Positions 1 through 5,711 of a DNA stretch of 5,926 bases are shown here, one piece after another (the first letter of the stretch is position 1; every line of letters begins with the position of its first letter). Source of the DNA: Betaproteobacteria bacterium (GTDB lineage: Bacteria > Pseudomonadota > Gammaproteobacteria > Burkholderiales > SG8-39); NCBI GenBank assembly GCA_005884335.1, contig VBCJ01000307.1:1-5926 (forward strand), written 5' to 3'. A program made the position numbers and the translations under genes. A model generated the notes under the pieces. The model searched no databases. It was not told where the DNA came from and saw only the letters and a list, made by a program, of their open reading frames with translations.

Positions 1-400
1 GCAGGAAAAGCCGGCGTTGCCCGTAGAGGTCGCCGAGGCGCCCGCCGAGCAGCAGAAACCCGCCATAGGTGAGCATGTACGCGTTCACCACCCAGACGAG
101 CGAAGTCTCGGTGAAGGCGAGGTCTTCGCGGATCGACGGCAGGGCGACGTTCACGATCGTCGTGTCGAGGACGATCATCAGGTCGCCGAGGCAGAGACCG
201 AGCAGCAGAAACCCGCCATAGGTGAGCATGTACGCGTTCACCACCCAGACGAGCGAAGTCTCGGTGAAGGCGAGGTCTTCGCGGATCGACGGCAGGGCGA
301 CGTTCACGATCGTCGTGTCGAGGACGATCATCAGGTCGCCGAGGCAGAGAACGATCAGCGCGAGCCAGCGCTTGCGGTTGCTGTCGAACATGGCGGTCAA
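1..400 (-). CDS. DHA2-family (EmrB/QacA-like) MFS efflux transporter, N-terminal part with internal duplication
   Basis: This is the N-terminal part of a proton-driven inner-membrane drug exporter of the DHA2 (14-helix) major facilitator group; the rest lies beyond the left edge. The protein opens with a basic stretch (SNRKRW) and helix 1, which carries the family motif LDTTIVNVALPSI. Helix 2 follows (WVVNAYMLTYGGFLLLG), then the loop motif A (GGRLGDLYGQRR) at the edge. The helix 1-helix 2 block is present twice in frame, because an exact 153-bp unit (51 codons) is duplicated; the first copy runs straight into the second and lacks motif A. I chose the TTG start at 400-398 because AGGAG sits 7 bases upstream. 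The in-frame ATG at 391 would be 16 bases from that site. The gene lies 30 bp after the YciI gene, so the two are probably cotranscribed. The family is clear; substrate and activity of the duplicated form are unknown. Confidence 0.87.
   Translation of the reverse strand, partial: MTAMFDSNRKRWLALIVLCLGDLMIVLDTTIVNVALPSIREDLAFTETSLVWVVNAYMLTYGGFLLLGLCLGDLMIVLDTTIVNVALPSIREDLAFTETSLVWVVNAYMLTYGGFLLLGGRLGDLYGQRRLFL
45..350. repeat. Exact 153-bp tandem duplication (two copies) inside the MFS gene
   Basis: Bases 45-197 and 198-350 are identical at every position, directly abutting. The unit is 51 codons, so the minus-strand reading frame is kept. It encodes transmembrane helices 1 and 2 of the MFS transporter plus the loop between them. 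A 13-base stretch (AGGTCGCCGAGGC on the plus strand) occurs at the same 153-base spacing at 27-39, 180-192 and 333-345. These encode the LGDL of helix 1 and the LGDL of motif A. Slippage or unequal exchange between these short homologous tracts is a likely origin. Confidence 0.97.
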
Positions 401-407
401 AGTATTT

Positions 408-412
408 CTCCT
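408..412 (-). promoter_or_regulatory. Ribosome binding site AGGAG of the MFS gene, supports the TTG start
   Basis: The minus strand reads AGGAG 7 bases before TTG (400-398) and 16 bases before the in-frame ATG (391-389). The normal 5-9 base spacing favours TTG, adding three residues (M-T-A) to the N-terminus. Confidence 0.6.
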
Positions 413-430
413 TTCCTTCGCAGTTCGCGA

Positions 431-847
431 TTACTTCTTCTTCCCGATTTCCATCTCGCGAAAGCGCTCGACCGCCTCGCTCGGACCAAAATCCTCCAGC
501 TCGAAGAACTGCCGGACTTCGATCTCGGCTTCCTTGCCGTCGATGGAGGGATTGGGAAAGCGCCTCGCCCACTCCATCGCCTCTTCGCGCGACTTCACCT
601 GGATGATGGTGTAGCCGGCGATGAGCTCCTTCGCCTCGCTAAAGGGCCCGTCGATCACGGTGCGCTTCGATCCCGAGTACTTCACGCGCCAGCCTTTGGA
701 GCTGGCCTGGAGCCCCGAAGCATCGAGCAGCACGCCCGCTTTCTGCAGCTCCTCGTGGTACTTCTGCATCTCGGCCATGAGCTTCTCGGGGGGCATCACG
801 CCCGCTTCAGAGTTCTTCGTGGCCTTGACTATCATCATGAATCGCAT
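431..847 (-). CDS. YciI-like protein (DGPF domain family)
   Basis: A small cytosolic protein of 138 residues from the YciI-like/DGPF family, which has a dimeric ferredoxin-like fold. Members are common next to SRPBCC, VOC and ECF sigma-factor genes, but their reaction is mostly unknown. The N-terminus MRFMMIVKATKNSEAG and the central signature VIDGPFSEAKELIAGY (about residues 63-78) are typical, followed by the usual IIQVKSREEAMEWARR helix. The C-terminus includes IEVRQFFELEDFG and ends in a lysine-rich tail. I chose the ATG at 847 because GGAG lies 6 bases upstream. A longer reading from TTG at 859 would bury that site inside the coding region. The gene follows the serine hydrolase after 118 bp and precedes the MFS gene by 30 bp. 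Length and motifs are intact; the specific function is not known. Confidence 0.9.
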   Translation of the reverse strand: MRFMMIVKATKNSEAGVMPPEKLMAEMQKYHEELQKAGVLLDASGLQASSKGWRVKYSGSKRTVIDGPFSEAKELIAGYTIIQVKSREEAMEWARRFPNPSIDGKEAEIEVRQFFELEDFGPSEAVERFREMEIGKKK

Positions 848-853
848 GCTGTT

Positions 854-857
854 CTCC
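854..857 (-). promoter_or_regulatory. Ribosome binding site GGAG of the YciI-like gene
   Basis: The minus strand reads GGAG 6 bases before the ATG at 847-845. It overlaps the alternative upstream TTG codon (859-857), which argues against that longer start. Confidence 0.55.
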
Positions 858-886
858 AATCAGTTGGGAGCCGGGCCCCCGGACGG

Positions 887-898
887 TTCCGGCCGGAA
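887..898. repeat. Perfect 12-bp palindrome in the hydrolase-YciI gap
   Basis: TTCCGGCCGGAA lies in the 118-bp intergenic gap (848-965), beside a second GC-rich self-complementary stretch at 871-882 (CCGGG, two bases, CCCGG). They could form a small structure upstream of the YciI gene. There is no T-tract, so I do not call a terminator, and no convincing promoter could be picked out in this gap. Role unknown; it may be chance in GC-rich DNA. Confidence 0.35.
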
Positions 899-965
899 GG
901 AAAGCCTCGCTCTAACTCTACGACGAACGAGACTTCGCGAAATCGACAGCTTGAACGAACTTTTG

Positions 966-2279
966 CTAGTCGTCGATCGCTTGGTAGGCGGTGGTCCAGA
1001 AATCGCGATTGACCGCGGGGGCGACCGGCGAATCCCAGACGCGCTGGGTCATGAGGATTCCGGTGATGTCCTCCCTGGGGTCGGCGTACCAGGACGTGCC
1101 GTAGCCGCCGTCCCAGCCGTAGGTCCCGACCGAGCGCGCGAGGTCGTCGCGCCTCGTGACGACGGCCATGCCGAAGCCCCAGCCGCGGTTGTCCCAGAAA
1201 CCGGGAAAGAAATCGGACGCCGCTTTTTGTTCCGCGGTGATGTGGTCGGCCGTCATCAGCTCGACCGAGGGCCGCGAGAGGATGCGCTCGCGCCCGTGCA
1301 TGCCCTTCGCGAGCATCATCCTGCCGAACGCGAGGAAGTCGTCGACCGTCGAGACGACGCCGCCCGCTCCCGACTCGAAGACGGGAGGGCGCGCGAAGCG
1401 GCCGCCGCGGGCCTCGTCGAAGAGCACGGTCTTGCCGGTCGCGAAATCGGTCTGGTAGGCGGTCGCGAGGCGGTCGAGCTTCGCCTCGGGGACGCTGAAC
1501 GCGGTGTCCTTCATGTCGAGCGGCGCGAAGATGCGCTCGCGCAGGAAGGTCTCCAGCGTCTTGCCCGTCGCGCGCGAAATCAGGATGCCGAGGATGTCGG
1601 AGCCGGTGTTGTACATCCACTTCTCGCCCGGCTGGTGCGCGAGCGGCAGGCTGCCCCATCGCTTCATCAGCTCGTCGGGCGCGTGCGCTGGCAGGTTTGC
1701 CGAAGGCGCGACGCCCGCTTCGGACATCGCCTTCTGGATCGGGTGCTTCTCGGGGTAAACCATCACCGCGCCGATTCCGAGGCGAAAAGTGAGCAGATCG
1801 CGCAGCGTGATCGCGCGCTTGGCCGGCACGGTGTCCTCGAGCGCGCTGTCGATGCGCTTCAGGACCCTGCGGTTCGCGAGCTCGGGCAGCAGCGGGTCGA
1901 CCGGATCGTCCAAGCGCAGCTTCGCTTCCTCGACCAGGATCATCGCGGCCGCGGCCGTGATCGGCTTGGTGATCGAGGCGATGCGGAAGATCGTGTCGCG
2001 CCGCATCGGGTCCTTGCCGCCGAAAGCCTTTACGCCGATCGCGTCGACGCGCGTCTCGCCGCGCCGGCTGACGAGCGTGACGAGGCCCGGCATCCGGCCA
2101 CTCTCGACGTGGCGCGCCATGGCCTCGTGCATGCGGGCGAGGCGCGCCTTGGACCATCCGCCCTTGCCTGAGGGCGGCCTGGCCGCGGCCTGTGGCGACT
2201 GCGCGACGGCGACCGCGGGCAAGGCCAGGGCCGCCGATGCCGCCGCGGTTTTCAGGAACATCCGGCGGTCCGTGCTCAC
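966..2279 (-). CDS. Tat-exported serine hydrolase, beta-lactamase/family VIII esterase type
   Basis: A 437-residue enzyme of the class C beta-lactamase-like superfamily (beta-lactamases, D-aminopeptidases, family VIII carboxylesterases). These use an acyl-serine intermediate to cleave esters or amides. The N-terminus is a twin-arginine signal (DRRMFLK, then an Ala-rich hydrophobic stretch, possible cleavage after AVAVA near residue 26), which predicts export. The SxxK motif is S102-I-T-K105 in FRIASITKP. The tyrosine motif is Y223-N-T in WMYNTGSDILG. The third motif appears to be W389-D-G in TYGWDGGYG, closer to the W-x-G of family VIII esterases than to the K-T-G of true beta-lactamases. The GTG start at 2279 overlaps the stop of the preceding gene (GTGA) and has AAGGAG 8 bases upstream. 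Starting at Met7 would remove the two arginines. Translational coupling with the SRPBCC gene is likely. The substrate is unknown; an esterase is as likely as a lactamase. Confidence 0.9.
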   Translation of the reverse strand: MSTDRRMFLKTAAASAALALPAVAVAQSPQAAARPPSGKGGWSKARLARMHEAMARHVESGRMPGLVTLVSRRGETRVDAIGVKAFGGKDPMRRDTIFRIASITKPITAAAAMILVEEAKLRLDDPVDPLLPELANRRVLKRIDSALEDTVPAKRAITLRDLLTFRLGIGAVMVYPEKHPIQKAMSEAGVAPSANLPAHAPDELMKRWGSLPLAHQPGEKWMYNTGSDILGILISRATGKTLETFLRERIFAPLDMKDTAFSVPEAKLDRLATAYQTDFATGKTVLFDEARGGRFARPPVFESGAGGVVSTVDDFLAFGRMMLAKGMHGRERILSRPSVELMTADHITAEQKAASDFFPGFWDNRGWGFGMAVVTRRDDLARSVGTYGWDGGYGTSWYADPREDITGILMTQRVWDSPVAPAVNRDFWTTAYQAIDD

Positions 2280-3610
2280 GACGTCAACTCCTTAGTCAGG
2301 TACTCTTCGAGGCGTGCTAGGGTCTCGTTCAACCCCTCCATGGCTCCGTAGGTTTTGATGACGTAATCGCGCGCGTTCGCCGACGGGAAGACCATGCGCA
2401 TGTCGACCCGGGTCTTGCCGCCCTCCTCCGCGAAGGTCACCGTCACGTGGAAATTCACGGGCTCGATTTCCTTCTCGCCGCCGTGCTTGTAAACCAGGCG
2501 CTCGGGTTTCACGACCTCGAGATAGGTGACCTTGTTCTGGTAATCGCGGTCCGGGCCGTGCATGACGAAGCGCCACACGCCGCCAGGCTTCACTTCCATC
2601 TTGTGGGTGGTGGTGGTGAAGCCTTTCGGGCCCCACCACGTGGCGATGTGCTCCGGCTCGGTCCACACCTTCCACACCAGATCGCGGGGCGCATCGAAAA
2701 CGCGCACCGCGGCGATCTCGCGATCGCCGACCAGCGTCGCGAGGCTGCCGAGGTGATCGGCGAGACGCTCGAGGGTTTCGCTCCAGCCCTGGTTCTGGCC
2801 GCGGCCGGCCTCGCCCGGCGGCGTGGTCTGCCGCACGGTCAGCTTCGTCTTGCCGCCCTCGTCGGCGAACGTCACAGTCGTCAGCAGCTCGTGGTCGGGG
2901 AGATTGTCCAGGATCGCGGTGAAGACGATGCGCTCGTTCCGGACGATCTCGCGGTACACGCCGTGGAACGGGTTGTCGTTGCCGTCGGGTCCGCGCATCA
3001 CGAAGCGGTACGTGCCGCCTAGGCGGAAATCCATCTCGCAGCCGGGCAGCGTGAAGCCTTTCGGGCCCCACCATTTGCGAATGTGCTCCCGCTCCGTCCA
3101 CAGCTTCCACACGAGCTCGCGCGGCGCGTCGAAAATGCGCGTGAGAATCATCTCGCCCGCCTGCCTGCCTTCGACGAAATTCTTCAGCGAAGTGCCGACG
3201 ATCTCGGTCCAGCCCGCCGCGAAATTCGCCTTTGCGAACGCGGGAAGCTTCGGGAAGGTCTCCAGGCCTTCGTGCGTCAGCCTGAGCCTCGTCTTCTTGC
3301 CTTCGGTGAACAACTCGAAAGTCACCAGCGAGTCGCCCGCGTAGCCCTCGTAGCGCCACGTGTAGGCGAGCCTCTTATTGGGGATCGCCTCGATGACTTT
3401 GCAGCGGTGGGAATACTTGAAGCCTCCGTGTTCGACGTCGAACTGGAATTCGAAGCCGACTACCGGCTCGAATTCGCGGAGGTCGAAGGACCATTGCTTG
3501 ATATCTTCCTTGTCGGTGAGCGCCTTCCAGACCAGGGCGACCGGAGCGTCGAGAGTGCGTTCCACGACGAGCGGTTCGTCCTTCGTCACGACGTTAAGTT
3601 TTGCGGCCAT
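2276..3610 (-). CDS. Triple-domain SRPBCC (AHSA1/CalC-like START-fold) protein
   Basis: A cytosolic protein of 444 residues containing three AHSA1-type SRPBCC domains in a row; single-domain members are usually 140-160 residues. Domain 1 spans about 10-148 (ERTLDAPVALVWKALTD; ends WTEIVGTSLKNFVEG). Domain 2 spans about 152-290 (TRIFDAPRELVWKLWTE, then KWWGPKGFT). Domain 3 spans about 298-441 (VRVFDAPRDLVWKVWTE, then TWWGPKGFT). Domains 2 and 3 are the closest pair, offset by 145 residues. These folds form a hydrophobic cavity that binds lipids, polyketides or other small organics; the CalC relative protects against calicheamicin. The ATG at 3610 has AAGGAG 7 bases upstream and overlaps the end of the arsR-like gene by 17 bases. 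Its own stop overlaps the hydrolase start. The reading frame is intact throughout, so the fusion looks real. The ligand is unknown. Confidence 0.92.
   Translation of the reverse strand: MAAKLNVVTKDEPLVVERTLDAPVALVWKALTDKEDIKQWSFDLREFEPVVGFEFQFDVEHGGFKYSHRCKVIEAIPNKRLAYTWRYEGYAGDSLVTFELFTEGKKTRLRLTHEGLETFPKLPAFAKANFAAGWTEIVGTSLKNFVEGRQAGEMILTRIFDAPRELVWKLWTEREHIRKWWGPKGFTLPGCEMDFRLGGTYRFVMRGPDGNDNPFHGVYREIVRNERIVFTAILDNLPDHELLTTVTFADEGGKTKLTVRQTTPPGEAGRGQNQGWSETLERLADHLGSLATLVGDREIAAVRVFDAPRDLVWKVWTEPEHIATWWGPKGFTTTTHKMEVKPGGVWRFVMHGPDRDYQNKVTYLEVVKPERLVYKHGGEKEIEPVNFHVTVTFAEEGGKTRVDMRMVFPSANARDYVIKTYGAMEGLNETLARLEEYLTKELTS
2288..2293 (-). promoter_or_regulatory. Ribosome binding site AAGGAG of the serine hydrolase gene
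   Basis: AAGGAG on the minus strand lies within the last codons of the SRPBCC gene, 8 bases before GTG (2279-2277). It supports the GTG start that preserves the twin-arginine motif, and re-initiation at the GTGA overlap. Confidence 0.6.
2617..3143 (-). repeat. Internal homology between AHSA1 domains 2 and 3 of the SRPBCC gene
   Basis: The stretch at about 3052-3143 (domain 2) matches about 2617-2708 (domain 3) at an offset of 435 bases. By eye roughly four fifths of bases agree, including an 18-base identical run beginning at 3056 and 2621. Most differences fall at third codon positions. It encodes the shared segment FDAPR(E/D)LVWK(L/V)WTE-EHI--WWGPKGFT. This fits an intragenic domain duplication that has since diverged under selection on the protein. 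Confidence 0.7.
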
Positions 3611-3971
3611 CTGGCTTCTCCTTGCGTTGAATTTCCTGCGGCTTGTTCTTGCGTTGCAGTTCCTTGAGGTAGCGGTCCAGCTTGTCGAAGCTCTCCTCCC
3701 AGTGGCGCCGGTAATACTCGACCCAGTCGGCGATGTCCTTGAGCGGATTCGCCTGGAGCCGGCAGGGCCGCCACTGCGCCTCGCGGCTGCGCTCGATCAG
3801 GCCCGCGCGCTCGAGCACCTTGAGGTGCTTGGACACCGCGGGCAGGCTGATGTCGAAGGGCTCGGCCAGTTTCATGACCGAGGTCTCGCCCGAGGCGAGG
3901 CGCGCGAGTATGGCGCGCCTCGTGGGATCGGCGAGGGCGGCAAAGGTGGCGCTGAGGCGGTCGGGCGACAT
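3594..3971 (-). CDS. ArsR-family winged-helix transcriptional repressor
   Basis: A 125-residue DNA-binding regulator of the ArsR/SmtB fold, in the non-metal subgroup often paired with SRPBCC genes. The hallmark LADPTRRAILARLASGE is at about 13-29. The recognition helix region is SLPAVSKHLKVLERAGLIE (42-60). The C-terminal half has the subgroup pattern PLKDIADWVEYYRRHWEESFDKLDRYL (76-102), followed by a charged Lys/Arg tail. There is one cysteine (C70) and no ELCVCDL metal box, so metal sensing is unlikely. The ATG at 3971 fits the usual N-terminus of this family. A TTG at 3989 would add six residues. Neither start has a clear Shine-Dalgarno. A perfect palindrome overlapping the promoter lies 30 bases upstream, pointing to autorepression. 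The stop codon lies 17 bases inside the SRPBCC gene. Confidence 0.92.
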   Translation of the reverse strand: MSPDRLSATFAALADPTRRAILARLASGETSVMKLAEPFDISLPAVSKHLKVLERAGLIERSREAQWRPCRLQANPLKDIADWVEYYRRHWEESFDKLDRYLKELQRKNKPQEIQRKEKPDGRKT

Positions 3972-4000
3972 AATCAATCGAATCGTCAATCGGGCCGATG

Positions 4001-4022
4001 TATTTAACCTGTAGGTTAAATA
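4001..4022. promoter_or_regulatory. Palindromic operator, probable binding site of the adjacent ArsR-type repressor
   Basis: A perfect inverted repeat with 10-bp arms: TATTTAACCT at 4001-4010 and AGGTTAAATA at 4013-4022, separated by GT. It is AT-rich against a GC-rich background and sits 30 bp upstream of the repressor ATG. Its size and symmetry fit a dimeric winged-helix repressor. The right arm contains the likely -10 element, so binding would block RNA polymerase. Direct evidence is the symmetry and position; assignment to this repressor is inference. Confidence 0.82.
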
Positions 4023-4041
4023 ATGTCCGAGCGTTTGTCAA
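4013..4041 (-). promoter_or_regulatory. Sigma-70-type promoter of the arsR-SRPBCC-hydrolase operon
   Basis: On the minus strand a perfect -35 TTGACA (4041-4036) is followed, after 17 bases, by TAACCT (4018-4013), which keeps the three most important -10 positions (T, A and final T). Transcription would start near 4006, giving a leader of about 35 bases before the ATG at 3971. The -10 lies inside the palindromic operator. No promoter of similar quality was noticed elsewhere in the window. Confidence 0.65.
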
Positions 4042-4056
4042 GCGGGTCGAACGATT

Positions 4057-4715
4057 TCAGGTTTTCAGCCGATACCCCGTCTTGAAGATCCACGCCACGA
4101 CCGCGAGCGACACCGCAAGGAACAGACCGGTCATGGCGAGGCTCACGCCCACGCTCACGTCAGCGAGGCCGTAGAAGCTCCAGCGGAAGCCGCTGACGAG
4201 GTAGACCACGGGGTTGAAGAGCGAGACCGTCTGCCAAAAGGGCGGCAGCATGTCGATGGAGTAGAAGCTGCCGCCGAGAAAGGTGAGCGGCGTGATGATG
4301 AGGAGCGGTATGGCCTGGAGCTTCTCGAAACCGTCCGCCCAGATGCCGATGATGAAGCCGACGAGGCTGAAGGTCACCGAGGTCAGCACCAAGAACAGCA
4401 TCATCCAAACGGGATGCTCGACCCGCAGCGGCACCAGCAGCGCAGCCGTCGCGAGGATGATGAGGCCATGCCGAAGGACGCATTGGAGATGCTCTGCGTC
4501 AGAAGCGACAGCATGACGAGCCCCGGGACGATGAAGGCGCCGTAGGTGACGCCCTCGACTTCGGATATGCGCCCGCCGATCGCCGCGCCGAAGACGATGA
4601 AGTATAAAGCCGTCGAAATCACCGGCGCGATGATGCTCTGCATCAGCGTGCGCCTGGTGCGCGACATCTCGAATTTGTAGATCGCGCGTATCGCGTAAAC
4701 GTTCATGGCGCTCAT
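4057..4715 (-). pseudogene. ABC-2 type permease (YadH-like), broken by an out-of-frame internal deletion
   Basis: This was the membrane subunit of an ABC exporter. The N-terminal frame (ATG at 4715, 82 residues to about 4470) gives a cytosolic start (MNVYAIRAIYKFEMSRT), helix 1 (IIAPVISTALYFIVFGAAIG) and helix 2 (FIVPGLVMLSLLTQSISNASFG). The family then continues with a segment including the ABC-2 signature around EELL/LSAP and a third helix. Here that segment is missing. The sequence jumps near 4462-4470 to another frame starting GLIILATAALLVPLRVEHP and runs 136 residues to the stop at 4057, with the typical SFYSIDMLPPFW, NPVVYLVSGFR and final IFKTGYRLKT. Total about 218 residues against about 256 for E. 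coli YadH. The upstream frame ends at a stop at 4401-4403. The start overlaps the ATPase stop (ATGA). Either a pseudogene or an assembly/sequencing error. Confidence 0.85.
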
Positions 4716-5638
4716 TTTCTGTCGCTCACCAGGGTGACGAAGATGTCCTCGAGCGAGCTTTGCGTCGTATGTAGGTCCTTGAACCGGATGCCCGTCTCGG
4801 TCAGGTCCTGCAGCAGCGCGGTCATGCCTGTCCGGTCGCCCCGCTCGTCGTACGTATAGATCAGTTCGCTTCCATGATTCGCCAGCTCGAGGTGGTAGGC
4901 GGAGAGCGCAGGCGGGATGCGCTCCAGCGCGTGCTCCAGGTGCAGCGTCAACTGTTTCCTGCCGAGCTTGCGCATCAACTCGGCCTTGTCTTCCACCAGG
5001 ATGATCTCGCCTTTGTTGATCACCCCGATCCGTTCGGCCATCTCTTCGGCCTCGTCGATGTAGTGGGTGGTCAGAATGATGGTCACGCCGGAGGCCTGGA
5101 GCGAGCGCACCAGCTTCCACATGTCCTGCCTCAGCTCGACGTCGACGCCCGCGGTCGGCTCGTCGAGAAAGAGGATCCGCGGCTCGTGCGACAGCGCCTT
5201 GGCGATGAGCAAGCGGCGCTTCATGCCGCCCGAAAGCGTCATGACCTTGCTGTCTTTCCTCGCCCACAAGGACAGATCCCTGAGCACCTTTTCGATGTGC
5301 GCGGGGTCGGCGGGCTTGCCGAAGAGGCCGCGGCTGAAAGACACCGTGTTCCATACGGTCTCGAAGGCATCGGTCGTCAGCTCCTGCGGCACGAGGCCGA
5401 TCATGGAGCGCGCGGTGCGGTAGTCGGCGACGATGTCGTGACCGTCCACCCGTATGCGGCCTTCGCTCGGATTGACGATCCCGCAGATGATGCCGATCAG
5501 GGTCGTCTTCCCCGCGCCGTTGGGACCGAGCAGCGCGAAGATCTCTCCGCGGCGGATGTCCAGGTTGATGTTCTTGAGAGCCCGGAGGCCGGAGGCGTAG
5601 GTTTTGGAGAGGTTCGTGACGGAGATGACGGTCTGCAT
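4712..5638 (-). CDS. ABC transporter ATP-binding protein, YadG/DrrA-like exporter ATPase
   Basis: The cytosolic ATPase subunit of an ABC-2 exporter, 308 residues, the same length as E. coli YadG as I recall it. It has Walker A GPNGAGKT (38-45), Q-loop Q85 in GLVPQE, the signature LSGGMKRR (135-142), Walker B RILFLDEP (154-161, catalytic E160), the D-loop following it (AGVD) and H-loop H192 in LTTHY. The C-terminal part ends with SSLEDIFVTLV, as usual for DrrA/CcmA-type exporters. I chose the ATG at 5638 (MQTVISVTNLSKTY) because domain homology begins there. The open frame continues upstream to 5872, but that extension is low-complexity and overlaps another gene in a different frame. No strong Shine-Dalgarno precedes it. 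The stop overlaps the permease start by four bases, so the two are coupled. All catalytic motifs are intact although the partner permease is broken. The exported substrate is unknown. Confidence 0.93.
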   Translation of the reverse strand: MQTVISVTNLSKTYASGLRALKNINLDIRRGEIFALLGPNGAGKTTLIGIICGIVNPSEGRIRVDGHDIVADYRTARSMIGLVPQELTTDAFETVWNTVSFSRGLFGKPADPAHIEKVLRDLSLWARKDSKVMTLSGGMKRRLLIAKALSHEPRILFLDEPTAGVDVELRQDMWKLVRSLQASGVTIILTTHYIDEAEEMAERIGVINKGEIILVEDKAELMRKLGRKQLTLHLEHALERIPPALSAYHLELANHGSELIYTYDERGDRTGMTALLQDLTETGIRFKDLHTTQSSLEDIFVTLVSDRK

Positions 5639-5670
5639 GGAAACAGCCGATGGGTCGCAGTTCGGTTCGA

Positions 5671-5697
5671 AGACGGCTCCCTGTCCAACGGGAGCCG
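5671..5697 (-). terminator. GC-rich hairpin, weak candidate terminator after the right-edge gene
   Basis: Perfect 8-bp arms CGGCTCCC (5674-5681) and GGGAGCCG (5690-5697) enclose an 8-base loop. On the minus strand the stem is followed by only a short pyrimidine run (TCTTC). It lies in the 73-bp gap between the stop of the upstream gene (5712) and the ATPase start (5638). It could be an intrinsic terminator or a leader structure for the ABC pair. The poor T-tract keeps confidence low. Confidence 0.4.
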
Positions 5698-5711
5698 GCT
5701 GGGAGGAAGGC

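Noticed and set aside
45..350. CRISPR array or mobile-element terminal repeat
   Set aside because: There are only two copies, directly abutting without spacers, and the unit is coding sequence of the MFS gene in frame. There is no transposase or target-site pattern.
848..965. Separate promoter for the YciI-MFS pair
   Set aside because: No convincing -35/-10 pair was visible; loose matches such as TAGAGT lack a partner at proper spacing, so none is called.
17..2171. Long plus-strand open frames at 17-1012 and 621-2171
   Set aside because: They lie antisense to well-recognised minus-strand genes (MFS, YciI, serine hydrolase), are rich in Arg, His, Asp and Ala as expected for shadows in GC-rich DNA, and show no family motifs. 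The repeat in the first simply reflects the 153-bp duplication.
3898..3920. Inverted repeat AGGCGCGC / GCGCGCCT with a 7-base loop inside the arsR-like gene
   Set aside because: It lies within codons for the conserved RRAILARLA region and has no T-tract. Alternating GC codons for Arg and Ala easily produce such symmetry.
4023..4056. Possible intrinsic terminator between the ABC permease and the arsR promoter
   Set aside because: No stable stem followed by a T-run was found in this short gap; the stretch is largely accounted for by the promoter.
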